Shown one piece after another: positions 1 to 8,637 of a DNA stretch of 64,000 bases; positions within the stretch are counted from its first letter, which is position 1; each line of letters begins with the position of its first letter. Origin of the DNA: Planococcus shenhongbingii (GTDB lineage: Bacteria > Bacillota > Bacilli > Bacillales_A > Planococcaceae). The stretch is taken from contig NZ_CP129235.1 in the NCBI RefSeq assembly GCF_030413635.1, positions 2,108,001-2,172,000 of the forward strand. The letters run 5' to 3'. The position numbers and the translations under genes were made by a program. The notes below the pieces were generated by a model that was given only the letters and a program-made list of their open reading frames with translations, had not been told where the DNA came from and did no database searches.

Positions 1-321
1 AAACAAGGTGCCGGGCTTTACGTGAACGGCCATAATCACTGCAATTCCCTCGCCGCCCGAGAGCAATGGACTTTTCTTCAATTGTCAGCAGCACTTGATG
101 ACCAAGCAGTCCGGATTATTGAAGTTACCGATTCTTTCATCTCCATAGACTCAGTGACAATCGATGACGCTAAACTTCGGAAGCATGCAGAAGCAATAGG
201 AAATGCTATAAAGCATTTTACATTAAAACAAGAAACAGTCGAAAAAGCGGCTTATTTCAAGTATATGATCCCAGTGCCGGTTCCCGCTGAAGTCCCTCCT
301 CAAGAAAAAGTTAAATTGTAG
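1..321 (+). CDS. Metallophosphoesterase family protein, C-terminal part (cut by window edge)
   Basis: The reading frame is open from base 1 and ends with a TAG at 319-321, so this is the last ~106 residues of a longer protein. The visible start contains YVNGHNH, the GHxH-type metal-binding motif that closes calcineurin-like phosphoesterase domains, followed by a short beta-rich tail with FLQLSAAL and VRIIEV. In the family the two histidines bind the dinuclear metal centre. A GTG at 22 could be read as a start but would remove the strand before the motif, so I treat the gene as continuing leftwards. The substrate cannot be told from this fragment. It is followed by a strong terminator. Confidence 0.65.
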   Translation, partial: KQGAGLYVNGHNHCNSLAAREQWTFLQLSAALDDQAVRIIEVTDSFISIDSVTIDDAKLRKHAEAIGNAIKHFTLKQETVEKAAYFKYMIPVPVPAEVPPQEKVKL

Positions 322-347
322 TTCTTTAACCTGAAATTTATATAAAA

Positions 348-387
348 AAGAACCGCGTGCTCTAGTAAAACAGGGCACGCGGTTCTT
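348..387. terminator. Rho-independent terminator, convergent genes
   Basis: Thirteen-base stem AAGAACCGCGTGC paired with GCACGCGGTTCTT. An A-run on the left serves as the T-run for the minus strand. It lies between the phosphoesterase and the converging flavodoxin-like gene. Confidence 0.8.
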
Positions 388-491
388 GTCGCTGGATCAA
401 TAATACAGACATTTCCGGAGACTTTGTAGATTATTTGGAAAGATTTCGACTCTGCTCCTATTAATAAAATGCCGGATACCTTGCTTCGCCG

Positions 492-1115
492 TTACTCTAA
501 TGTATTTCCTTCAGCTGGAATAGGGTTGTTTTTAAGCAATCCAGCTAAATGATAAGTGTTGTAGGCTAACCGTTCTACTGCTGCTTTTGTAAAATCATTA
601 TCCCTTCCTGCTTCAATATAAGAAGCTCCTGGCCCTGCTTCTCCCACCCAATAAGCATCGACATTCGGCGGAATCAAATAACCAATGTGCGACAGGCCAT
701 ATAACAAGGAAGCTGATGCGTGTTTAGCGCCGTCTTCATTGCCGGTCACCAACGCTCCTCCAACTTTATTATAAAAAACAGCCTGTCCTTTATCATTAGT
801 GACACTGCTGCTGCCGTACAGCCGTTCAATAGCGAGCGTAGCAAGTGAACTCTTTTCACCAAGCCAAAGCGGTGTTCCGATGATTAAAATATCAGCAGCT
901 TTCACTTTTTCCAAAATCGATGGCCACTGATCTTCACTGCCCATATCTTCCTGCACGCCAAAAGCAATGTGGTAGTCTGCCAACCGAACTATTTCGGATT
1001 CCACGCCTAACTGTTTATAATGTACTTGTACATCTTTAATTAACCCTTCAGTGTTGGAAACTTCATCCGAGCTTTTTAATGAACAGTTTAAAAATAATGC
1101 CTTCAATTGCTGCAT
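492..1115 (-). CDS. Flavodoxin-like NAD(P)H-dependent FMN reductase family protein
   Basis: About 207 residues. The N-terminus (KALFLNCSLK) is the first beta-strand and phosphate loop of the flavodoxin-like fold. ADILIIGTPLWLGEKSS matches the 'GTPIWxG' FMN-binding loop, and GGALVTGNEDGAKHA is the second flavin-contacting segment of NADPH-dependent FMN reductase/WrbA-type proteins. Expected to bind FMN and reduce quinones or flavins in the cytosol; the natural substrate is unknown. I chose the ATG at 1115, nine bases after AAAGGA; an in-frame ATG at 1145 lacks a ribosome site. It appears monocistronic. Confidence 0.75.
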   Translation of the reverse strand: MQQLKALFLNCSLKSSDEVSNTEGLIKDVQVHYKQLGVESEIVRLADYHIAFGVQEDMGSEDQWPSILEKVKAADILIIGTPLWLGEKSSLATLAIERLYGSSSVTNDKGQAVFYNKVGGALVTGNEDGAKHASASLLYGLSHIGYLIPPNVDAYWVGEAGPGASYIEAGRDNDFTKAAVERLAYNTYHLAGLLKNNPIPAEGNTLE

Positions 1116-1324
1116 ATTTTCATTTCCTTTCTTTAAGTAAGTCACTTATTCAGAGAATCCCTACATGATTACTTCTTCCCTGTCCACTGTTAATTAAACT
1201 GCTCTGCAATAGTTCATTTTTTCATCTGATCTGAAATAATTACAGTTAAAATTGAAATACGCATTGGTAAAGGTTGAATACGCTACTTCAGCAAGTTAAT
1301 CTTACATAACAAGTATTCAAACAC

Positions 1325-1366
1325 AAAATGCCGCTGCTGGAGTCCTCGACTCCAACAGCGGCATTT
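1325..1366. terminator. Strong hairpin terminator downstream of sensor kinase
   Basis: ATGCCGCTG-TGGAGTC paired with GACTCCA-CAGCGGCAT around a three-base loop, followed by a T-rich run on the plus strand and TTTTG on the minus strand. It can serve the minus-strand two-component operon. No plus-strand gene precedes it. Confidence 0.65.
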
Positions 1367-1372
1367 TTCTTT

Positions 1373-1550
1373 TCAAGTCAAAAGCAACTCTATGCCCAGC
1401 ATACCGCAGAACAGCCAATAAACCAGCTTCGCTTCATCTTCACTTCCCGGCTCAAGATGAAATGTCCAGAATGCAATCGAAATAATGATTCAGTGACTCT
1501 TCTTCAAAATCAGGAAATTCTATAAGATCTGGTTCAAAGCTTTTCCTGAA
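1373..1550 (-). pseudogene. Possible remnant of a small gene behind the sensor kinase
   Basis: In another frame than the kinase, the minus strand reads IEFPDFEEESLNHYFDCILD. After a shift of one base it continues as FHLEPGSEDEAKLVYWLFCG and ends at 1375. Both pieces look coding (acidic, amphipathic) but no single frame holds them. It could be a frameshifted small protein or an old C-terminal extension of the kinase. Not recognised. Confidence 0.25.
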
Positions 1551-2935
1551 GGATGCATGGTTTTTGAAGCTTCCGCTATGAAAGGAATCCTTGCTCTAAA
1601 AACAGAACCTTCTCCAGTATTGCTTTCAACTGTGATTTCTCCATTATGTGCCGTCGTTATGGACTTCGCGATAGATAAGCCAAGCCCATAACCGCCTTCT
1701 TTGCGGGAACGCATTTTATCGGCCCGGAAAAAGCGGTCAAAAATCCGTTTCTGGTCTTCCGGAGAGATTCCGATTCCTGAGTCTGACACAGACAGGACGA
1801 ATTCACATTGCTTTTTGTTATTATGCTGTTCAAGAGCAATTTCCACGCGGCCTCCAGCCGGAGTGTATTTAATAGCGTTATCCGTCAATATATACATCAG
1901 CTGGATAAGCTTATCGCGATCCCCGGCCACTTCCAGCTGCTCCGGTGCAACCAGTTTTAAGCAGATTTCTTTTTGAGATACGTATTCGCTGAATGATTCA
2001 ATCATTTGCTCTGCTGCCGGGCGTATATCGAAACGCTCTTTTTTTAACTGTGTTGCAGCTTGTTCGGAATCAGACCTGGCTAGTGCCAGCAACTCTGTGA
2101 TCAAACCCGACATCCGTTTGACCTCATGCTTTAAAGTGCCCAGCATTTTCTCTTTAAACGGATTGGATTTATCCACCTCCATTCCAAGTGCTTCCACTGC
2201 TGATAAAATAACGCTGAGAGGAGTCCTCAATTCGTGCGAGGCGTTCGATACAAACTCTTTCTGCAAATTATACGCTTCTTTAGCCGGTTCGAGCGCCCGT
2301 TTAGACATCCAACGGCTCAATGCAACACCAACAACAGCAAACACGAGTGCAATGGACACAAAAATCAGAACAACCCACTTGATCATGCTGCTGTAAAATG
2401 TATTATCGATTGCCATGTACATCATGGCGATCCGTTCTCCATTATGAATGACCGGCCGTGCAAGCACCATCACTTCCAAATCCATTTCAGAAAAGTCCTC
2501 CAGGAATGGATCGTTTTCCGGAATGCCGATTTCCACTCGTTTGACTTCAATATTGTCTGTCATCCATCCATCAATAACATCTAAGTATAATTCTCGCAAC
2601 TCTTCATGGTCATCATTATTGATGATCAACTCTCCGTTAACATCAGTAATGTAATAAAAGACCTGATTTCCGGTTAGCGCACGGCGCTCCTGCTCTCTCC
2701 ACGCTCCACCGCTGCCATCAAGCGCACGTTCCGCCATATTGACTTCCCGGTCAGACAGAATGCGAAGCGTCTGGTCCTGATCATTGGTAACGACGATGTA
2801 AAATACGAACAGCGCCAATGCCACAAAAGCAGCGAGGAATAAAGTGAGAATGGTGCTGTAAAAAAGCGTCAGGCGGTTCCGTGTCTGGGCAAAGACATCC
2901 TTTTCGCTCTTTCTAAGCAGTTTAGGTTTTTTCAA
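1520..2935 (-). CDS. Two-component sensor histidine kinase
   Basis: 471 residues. A cytosolic leader is followed by a first membrane helix (about 25-50), an extracellular sensor region of roughly 140 residues with many acidic residues, and a second helix (about 190-212). HisKA follows with NASHELRTPLS, where H is the phosphorylated residue. The ATPase domain has the N box (DNAIKYTP), G1 (DSGIGI), F box (FDRFFRAD) and G2 (GYGLGLSI). The kinase autophosphorylates and passes phosphate to the response regulator, whose gene overlaps its start by 14 bases. The signal is unknown; the acidic outer domain could see cations or envelope stress, which is a guess. Confidence 0.9.
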   Translation of the reverse strand: MKKPKLLRKSEKDVFAQTRNRLTLFYSTILTLFLAAFVALALFVFYIVVTNDQDQTLRILSDREVNMAERALDGSGGAWREQERRALTGNQVFYYITDVNGELIINNDDHEELRELYLDVIDGWMTDNIEVKRVEIGIPENDPFLEDFSEMDLEVMVLARPVIHNGERIAMMYMAIDNTFYSSMIKWVVLIFVSIALVFAVVGVALSRWMSKRALEPAKEAYNLQKEFVSNASHELRTPLSVILSAVEALGMEVDKSNPFKEKMLGTLKHEVKRMSGLITELLALARSDSEQAATQLKKERFDIRPAAEQMIESFSEYVSQKEICLKLVAPEQLEVAGDRDKLIQLMYILTDNAIKYTPAGGRVEIALEQHNNKKQCEFVLSVSDSGIGISPEDQKRIFDRFFRADKMRSRKEGGYGLGLSIAKSITTAHNGEITVESNTGEGSVFRARIPFIAEASKTMHPSGKALNQIL

Positions 2936-3599
2936 CTTTATAACCTACTCCCCTAATCGTTTCGATCAAACTGCCGCTTTCCTCACCGTCGATTTTCTTG
3001 CGCAGCAATTTAACCGTCGCATCGATGGTTTTCATCGACACATCCGTATCGAATCCCCAAATGCGGTCAAAAATCAATTCCCTTGTCAGTACAGTTCCCC
3101 TGTTTTGGACCAGCATGTCCAAAAGCTGAAACTCCCTGGGCGTCAGATTGATTTGATGATTCCCGCGGCTGACAGAATGTGCAGTACGATTTATATTTAA
3201 TCCGTTCACTTCTACGACTTCCTCCTGCAGCGGAGAGTATGTGCGCCTGGCCAAAGCCCGCAGCCGTGCCCATAGTTCTTCGATTTCAAAAGGCTTTGCC
3301 AAATAATCATCCGCTCCGGCATCAAGGCCTTCTACACGATCCATCAATGCGTCTTTGGCAGTGAGCATTAATATCGCTCCGCCATATCCGCTCTGCCTAA
3401 GTTTTTTGCAGATAAAGATGCCATCTCCATTCGGCATCATCCAGTCGAGTAAGATAACATCGTAAAACGATGCAGCGGCATAGTCATAAGCATCTTCCCC
3501 TTCGGTCACCCAGTCGACCGTTTTGGCTCCTTTTTTCTTCAATAAATGAACGATTAATTCACCGAGCATTTCATCATCTTCCGCCAATAAAATCTTCAC
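2922..3599 (-). CDS. OmpR/PhoB-family response regulator
   Basis: 225 residues. The receiver domain (1-115) has the acidic pair in AEDD, the phosphorylated Asp in DVILLDWMMPNGDG, and the conserved Thr and Lys (MLTAKD, YLAKPF). A C-terminal winged helix (about 130-225) has LTPREFQLLDML and TIRGVGYKV. It acts as a DNA-binding output partner of the kinase, with which it forms one overlapping operon. The start is the GTG at 3599, six bases after GAAGGGTG; a TTG at 3617 is in frame but lies before the ribosome site. Confidence 0.92.
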   Translation of the reverse strand: MKILLAEDDEMLGELIVHLLKKKGAKTVDWVTEGEDAYDYAAASFYDVILLDWMMPNGDGIFICKKLRQSGYGGAILMLTAKDALMDRVEGLDAGADDYLAKPFEIEELWARLRALARRTYSPLQEEVVEVNGLNINRTAHSVSRGNHQINLTPREFQLLDMLVQNRGTVLTRELIFDRIWGFDTDVSMKTIDATVKLLRKKIDGEESGSLIETIRGVGYKVEKT

Positions 3600-4195
3600 A
3601 GCAAACACCCTTCCCAACGGCGTTATTATTTCTAATTCCAGTACACCACATGAAGGTTAAGATTAGATTAAATTTTTCTTCTCAATCGATATTTTTTTGG
3701 CACTTTACATATTTTGCTCTAAATTAAAACAAGCAATACCGCATAAGTATCCGGTATAACTTGTTTTTGAGTTACCTTATGTTTAGATTGTATAACATGA
3801 TGTTGAACCGGCCTAGCACGTGGCCTCAACTGCCAAGCGCTTCCGCCAGATTCCACGTTGAATTTTCGGTATAGCCGTTGTCAAACTTCGCTATCGAATA
3901 GGCATTAAAATCTCCCCCTGTCGCATACTCCAGCACTATTCCAAGCAATTTGATGCCAGTTCGTTTTTCAATGATTCAGTAATTGTGCTTGCCGCTCAAT
4001 CGGGAGCTTCATTTTTTATTCGCCTCTTTATCAATTTGATTTCTTTTCCATACCATCACTTTAAAAGGCTTAGATGAAAATTAAGTGAAAATCCAACGGT
4101 TTCCTTACGAAATAAAAAAGCCTTCTTCAAAATCGAAGAAGACTTTCCGCTAATAAAGTTATTAATTCCACTTTTTCTATACGTCTTTCCATCTT
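3600..4195. other. Intergenic region with a short coding remnant
   Basis: No intact gene. On the minus strand around 3830-3960 the frame GGDFNAYSIAKFDNGYTEN reads on to NLAEALGS and a stop but is broken upstream, so it looks like the tail of a lost gene I cannot name. A hairpin at about 4115-4147 (AAAGCCTTCTTC / GAAGAAGACTTT) probably terminates fabH. Confidence 0.4.
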
Positions 4196-5179
4196 TTAAA
4201 TCGTCCAGTTGATAATCATCCCTGCATGAGTCAAACCGCCGCCAAATCCATATAAGAGAAGTTTGTCATCGGCTTTGATGTTGCCTTCACGCACTCCTTT
4301 ATCCAATGACAACGGAATCGAAGCTGCAGAAGTATTCCCGTAATACTCAAGGCTATAAATCGTCCGGTCAAGTGGAAGGCCGTTTCTGTTGCAGATCGAT
4401 TCAATGATGCGTAAGTTGGCACTATGCGGAACAAACCAATCCACTTGCTCATTGGTAAAACCGGCTTTTTCCATCAATGCTTTCATGCCTTTGGGCACCG
4501 TATTGACTGCCCATTTATAGACTTCCCGCCCATTTTGAGTAACAAATCCATTTACCGCCAATTCGTTGCCAAACATTTGATTGGAAAGATCCGTACAATA
4601 AAGATTTTTTGCCAATTCCCCGTCCGTCCCCATATGTGAAGCAATAAAGCTTGGCTTTTCTTCATCGAATTCGACAAGCACGGCACCGCCGCCGTCTCCA
4701 AACAAAATGCAAGTCGAGCGGTCACTGTAATCAAGGATTTTAGAAAATGTTTCAGCGCCAATCACCAAAATCTTTCGGTTTAATCCCGAAGTAATCAAGC
4801 CGTTCGCCATATGCAAACCATACGCAAATCCGGAACAAGCTGCATTCAAATCAATGGCACCTGTATTTTTTATGCCAAGTTTTGCCTGTACAAGCGCAGA
4901 GACGCTCGGCGTTTTAAAATCAGGAGTCATCGTACAGACAATGATCATATCCACATCCTCTAGGGATTTCTGGTAGCGTTCCATTAAATTTTCAACAGCT
5001 TTAAAGCTGATGTCGCTTGTGAATTCATTATCTGCTGCAATCCGGCGTTCTTTTATTCCAGTCCGTTGGACAATCCATTCATCATTTGTTTCCACTAATT
5101 CTTCCAGGTGGTGATTCGTCAGCCTCTTCTCCGGTACGTAAGATCCGATAGCTGTAATTCTTGCTTTTGAAGTAATCAT
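4196..5179 (-). CDS. fabH: Beta-ketoacyl-ACP synthase III (FabH type)
   Basis: 327 residues, the usual length. It condenses acyl-CoA primer with malonyl-ACP to start fatty acid synthesis in the cytosol. The thiolase-fold catalytic triad is complete: Cys in AACSGFAYG, His in VPHSANLRI, Asn in YGNTSAAS. N-terminal GSYVPEKRLTN and the EWIVQRTGI loop are typical. In Bacilli there are often two FabH copies; this free-standing gene resembles the FabHB kind, which is not certain. A FapR-type palindrome 47 bases upstream of the ATG indicates malonyl-CoA-dependent control. Ribosome site GAAGGGG is six bases before the ATG. Confidence 0.93.
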   Translation of the reverse strand: MITSKARITAIGSYVPEKRLTNHHLEELVETNDEWIVQRTGIKERRIAADNEFTSDISFKAVENLMERYQKSLEDVDMIIVCTMTPDFKTPSVSALVQAKLGIKNTGAIDLNAACSGFAYGLHMANGLITSGLNRKILVIGAETFSKILDYSDRSTCILFGDGGGAVLVEFDEEKPSFIASHMGTDGELAKNLYCTDLSNQMFGNELAVNGFVTQNGREVYKWAVNTVPKGMKALMEKAGFTNEQVDWFVPHSANLRIIESICNRNGLPLDRTIYSLEYYGNTSAASIPLSLDKGVREGNIKADDKLLLYGFGGGLTHAGMIINWTI

Positions 5180-5225
5180 GTATTTCGCCCCTTCTTGATG
5201 TCCTCGCTCTATTCTACCATCAACT

Positions 5226-5244
5226 ATTAGTATTAGGTACTAAT
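5226..5244 (-). promoter_or_regulatory. FapR operator
   Basis: The minus strand reads ATTAGTACCTAATACTAAT, matching the FapR box of Bacillales (ATTAGTACCTGNTACTAAT) at nearly every position. FapR represses fatty acid and phospholipid genes and is released by malonyl-CoA. Position in front of fabH fits the known regulon. Confidence 0.88.
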
Positions 5245-5545
5245 ATCATTGTACAATGCGGTTTTTCGTATACACATTAATTGCCGTAACGGTAATAGAG
5301 AAACCTAGCTATGGAATTCAAGTATCAGAACAGATAAAAGCTGATAGTACTTTTAATGTGAACCGATAAAAATAAGGATTCCAAAAAAGCTTATATTTAC
5401 AGTCTCAGAATTGAGGTTATTATGGTATCTTCATACCTCATTATTCAACTAATAAATTTCCATCTTTTCCATCATCATTTAAATTTTACAGACAATTCAG
5501 AAATTATTTTTTATACTAAACTTAGAAAAAGAAGGGAGATGCTAC

Positions 5546-6295
5546 ATGAATAAACTATTCAAGATTTTTATTGCCGTGTTGATTGCATTATCGCTTGGAA
5601 CGCCTTCCGCTTTTGCAAAATCGGATCAAGGCAAAGAGTCGCTCGTCGCTTTAGGTGATTCTATACCTTTAGGCTTTAACCTTAGTCAAAAGAACAACAA
5701 CCCTGCCAAAATCGCTTTCCCGTCTTTATTAGCCGACGAAGCCGATTTGCGGGTACGCAATCTGGGAGTACCAAGATGGCAGAGTCAGGATTTGCTCACA
5801 GCCCTGGAAACAAATCAAAAGTTCCGCCAAGCTGTCAGCCACGCTGATTATGTAACAATTACCATCGGAAACAACGATTTCCTGGACATTTTAAGAACAG
5901 CAAATGCCGAGAGTGGCGGGAATCCGCAGCTATTCCAGCAATTGCTTGCACAAAAGCTGGCGAACAGTGATGTATTTGCGAATGTCGCTGACATCATTGG
6001 AGAAATACGGTCACTGACCGATGCTCCCATCGTCCTGTACAACATTTACAATCCGTTCCAATTGAATAACCCGCTGCATCAAATTGCAGATCAATTCTTG
6101 CCACAGATTAACGCTGCTTTCGCAGGTATCGCGAATACTTATAGCGGCGTCGTATTGGCTGATGCCTATAGCGCCTTTGGCGATAACCAAGCGCAATATG
6201 TCTTGCCGGGGGATATTCATCCGACTGCTGCAGGCCAGGAAGTCCTGGCAGAAATCGGGTTGCAAGCGCTTAATGCTAATTACGTGAACAATTAA
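5546..6295 (+). CDS. Secreted SGNH/GDSL-family esterase
   Basis: 249 residues with a signal peptide (lysine, hydrophobic stretch, cleavage near AFA-KS). SGNH blocks: block I VALGDSIPLG with the nucleophile Ser, block III GNNDF with the oxyanion Asn, block V DIHPTAAGQ with the catalytic Asp and His. The block II glycine is likely in VRNLGVP. Expected to be an extracellular lipase/esterase or acyl-hydrolase. A clear paralogue with a lipoprotein signal is at 50978-51703; both share LYNIYNPF and LADAYSAF. Ribosome site AGAAGGGAG precedes the ATG. Confidence 0.85.
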   Translation: MNKLFKIFIAVLIALSLGTPSAFAKSDQGKESLVALGDSIPLGFNLSQKNNNPAKIAFPSLLADEADLRVRNLGVPRWQSQDLLTALETNQKFRQAVSHADYVTITIGNNDFLDILRTANAESGGNPQLFQQLLAQKLANSDVFANVADIIGEIRSLTDAPIVLYNIYNPFQLNNPLHQIADQFLPQINAAFAGIANTYSGVVLADAYSAFGDNQAQYVLPGDIHPTAAGQEVLAEIGLQALNANYVNN

Positions 6296-6298
6296 ACG

Positions 6299-6338
6299 AA
6301 AAAACAGCAGCCTTTTAAATAGAAAGGCTGCTGTTTTT
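6299..6338 (+). terminator. Terminator of the SGNH esterase gene
   Basis: AAAACAGCAGCCTTT pairs with AAAGGCTGCTGTTTTT followed by CTTTTT. Confidence 0.85.
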
Positions 6339-6390
6339 CTTTTTAAATGCCTTTTACTGGATTGAAAATTATCAATTCCAGGCTTTCTCC

Positions 6391-7107
6391 TTATATATCC
6401 GTCTTGCTGATTAAAGGCGCTTCAATAATATAACGATCAGGCGCAGCTCCTATGAACCGGAATGGATAACAAGTAGTGAGTGTCAGAGTCGGTTCCTCTT
6501 TATTAACGATTACGGTTCGGTCCTCGGCATTTGTAATCCAGGTCTTCTTTATCTCATATTCATACTGAACTCCTTCAAACTGCACATACATCTTGGCTCC
6601 TTCTTTTAATTCACCAAGTTCACGGAAAACTGTATCCCGGTGTCCGGACAGCACGGTATGACCGAGCCTATCTGGAGGCGTCGTGAATTCTCCCACATGA
6701 TAGCCTACTCCTTGTGTCAAGGTCTCGTCATCTGTTCCCCAATACAACGGGTATTTCATATCGATCGCAGGTATAAGAAGCCATCCGATATTTGCACCTC
6801 GATCATACTCTTCATAATTACGTGATTTTGGTTTTTCAATTCTTTCTTCCCGCTTTGTTTGATTTGAATGTATGAGTACTTCTTTCTCAAGAAAGTCTCC
6901 GTTTTTTTCGCTTGGAACTTCTTCTATTTTATACTGCTCAACAACTGATTTTTCTTCTTCCAGCTTTGTGGTTTTATCCGCTTTGACAATATCATTTTTG
7001 CCAATAGCTTCTTTGCCAGAAGAACTCTCATTCACCCATGAAAACCCGTTCCACCCAGCAAAGATTAGTCCTGTTGAAATGAGTATCAATGCAAGTTTCT
7101 TCCTCAC
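6391..7107 (-). CDS. Class D sortase
   Basis: 238 residues. An N-terminal membrane anchor (about 5-24) is followed by a charged linker and the sortase barrel (about 100-235). Catalytic His is in LSGHRDTVF, Cys in TLTTCYPF, Arg in GAAPDRYI. The 'GHRDTVFRELGELKEG' and 'TLTTCYPF' patterns are those of class D (BaSrtD-like) enzymes. These cleave LPxTA-type signals and attach proteins to peptidoglycan at the outer membrane face. The divergent neighbour at 7284 carries a matching C-terminal sorting signal, so it is the probable substrate. Confidence 0.88.
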   Translation of the reverse strand: MRKKLALILISTGLIFAGWNGFSWVNESSSGKEAIGKNDIVKADKTTKLEEEKSVVEQYKIEEVPSEKNGDFLEKEVLIHSNQTKREERIEKPKSRNYEEYDRGANIGWLLIPAIDMKYPLYWGTDDETLTQGVGYHVGEFTTPPDRLGHTVLSGHRDTVFRELGELKEGAKMYVQFEGVQYEYEIKKTWITNAEDRTVIVNKEEPTLTLTTCYPFRFIGAAPDRYIIEAPLISKTDI

Positions 7108-7215
7108 TGCCTCTCCTCCTAAAATGCAATATAAAAGATTATTAGTTTGTATAAGAAGGAAGTAAAATACTTTACCTTAGAATAAAATATTCATTTTATC
7201 AGAATTTTAACTTTT

Positions 7216-7243
7216 TTGAGATAAATGTGTTATAAATTATAGT
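7216..7243 (+). promoter_or_regulatory. Probable sigma-A promoter of the CHRD protein gene
   Basis: TTGAGA at 7216-7221 and TATAGT at 7238-7243, spaced 16 bases, about 40 bases before the start codon. Confidence 0.5.
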
Positions 7244-7283
7244 ATCGTCGAATGGCGAAATATGCAATAGAGGAGATTGGTAT

Positions 7284-7877
7284 ATGAAGAAAAGAATGGT
7301 TTTGCCGTTGACTGCAGTGTTGGCAGTCGCAGGATTTGCAGGGTCAGTTTTTGCAGCTCACGAAGGCCAGGAGTTCATGGCGGAAATGACCCCTGATCAG
7401 GAACCCATGGAAGTGGAAAGCAATGCATCAGGAGACGCCCAAATTGAATTCAGCGAAGACGGTTCGTCCTTGGAGTATACGGTAAATGCCCAGAACTTGG
7501 AGAATACATTAGCAGGTCATTTCCATAGTGCTCCTCCTGGTGAAAACGGGCCCGTAGAATTGCTTCTATTCGAGAATGCAGAGCCAACGGATTATAACGG
7601 AGAAGTAGCAAGCGGCACACTGACTGAAGCCGACTTAGCCGGAGACATGAGTTGGGATCAGTTTACTGAAGCACTTGTAGCAGGCGATGTTTACGTGAAC
7701 CTTCATACAGAACAGTATCCTGAAGGGGAAATTCGCGGCCAGGTTGTAATGGCTGGCGGCGGTGACGAAATGCCGACCACGGCTTCAAACGGACCTCTTT
7801 TTACAATGCTTGGCCTGCTGGCAGCGGTGACAGGTGGATTTATGCTCATCAGCTGGCGCAGTAAAAAAGCAGCTTAG
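7284..7877 (+). CDS. Cell-wall-anchored CHRD-domain protein
   Basis: 197 residues. Signal peptide (1-24, cleavage near VFA-AH), then one CHRD domain (about 25-155) with GHFHSAPPGENGPV and VYVNLHTEQYPEGEIRGQV. The C-terminus has the sorting signal MPTTA, a 20-residue hydrophobic stretch and RSKKAA. The pentapeptide resembles the LPNTA type of class D sortases rather than LPxTG. CHRD domains occur in extracellular proteins; their bacterial function is not established. Divergent from the class D sortase with 176 bases between. GAGGAG ribosome site. Confidence 0.85.
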   Translation: MKKRMVLPLTAVLAVAGFAGSVFAAHEGQEFMAEMTPDQEPMEVESNASGDAQIEFSEDGSSLEYTVNAQNLENTLAGHFHSAPPGENGPVELLLFENAEPTDYNGEVASGTLTEADLAGDMSWDQFTEALVAGDVYVNLHTEQYPEGEIRGQVVMAGGGDEMPTTASNGPLFTMLGLLAAVTGGFMLISWRSKKAA

Positions 7878-7890
7878 TTTTTCTATCAGG

Positions 7891-7946
7891 AGCTGAACTT
7901 CCAGACAGCTATCGCCATCATCTATGATACAAGTTCAGCTTTTTTC
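7891..7946 (+). terminator. Terminator of the CHRD protein gene
   Basis: AGCTGAACTT (7891-7900) pairs with AAGTTCAGCT (7931-7940), followed by TTTTTCC. The 3' arm lies inside the end of the converging GNAT gene. Confidence 0.6.
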
Positions 7947-8412
7947 CTGTTCTCCTCATTTCTTTTTACCATCGTAATAAATTCAACACGATCAGTACTA
8001 AACCTATTTTCCTTAACAAAGCCCAGTTTTTCATAAAGATGAATTGCCCGTTTATTAAATGAAGCGACAGTCAGCCGGACCGGAAGCCCTGGATGACTTT
8101 CTTCTATAAGAATATAGGACGAACCGAAAGCCGTTCCTTGCCCTTTGCCGACTAGTTTTGGATTCATTCCCAGACCCATATCGATGAAAGACTCTCGGTA
8201 AACATTATACCGGTGCCCGCGCTCGTTCCCACACAGAAAAACCCCGCTAATTCTTTAACTTCATTGAGCAATGCAAAATATGTCCCATTGAGAAGTTCAG
8301 AGATTCCTTCATCAGTTAAATCATTGTTATAAAAATCATAAGGTGCTGTGTATTTCCACTTCAGTACCTCTTCAGCTAGTATTCTATTCATTGCCTCTGT
8401 CCGCAAATTCAA
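7922..8412 (-). pseudogene. GNAT N-acetyltransferase, frameshifted
   Basis: The N-terminal half (from ATG at 8412) reads RILAEEVLKWKYTAPYDFYN and ELAGFFCVGTSA, then runs into a stop. The C-terminal half, in another frame, carries YNVYRESFIDMGLGMNPKL, the acetyl-CoA loop GKGQGTAF and RAIHLYEKLGFV. Joined, they give a normal GNAT of about 160 residues. One base is missing or extra around 8208-8222, in a GC-rich run (ACCGGTGCCCGCGCTCG). It is either a real inactivation or a sequencing error. Acceptor substrate unknown. Confidence 0.75.
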
Positions 8413-8637
8413 ATTGAGTCATTCTTGCTTTTGTATTCCTATTATTACATATCTTACAAACTCTACTACTTTCTTCAATAGTAATTTGTATCTTGATTTT
8501 TCTATGATTTTTTATTTTGCTTATGGCCTGCTTTGGCTTTTCCACTTGTATGATTGGTATAGCTCATCTATTATAGAAGAAAAAAGTTTGCATAAATAAT
8601 ATTCAAACCATCTATTGCAGGTTTAGGGGGATAAAAG

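Noticed and set aside
1328..1525. 65-residue plus-strand reading frame
   Set aside because: It begins inside the arm of a terminator hairpin, has no ribosome site and overlaps the minus-strand kinase tail.
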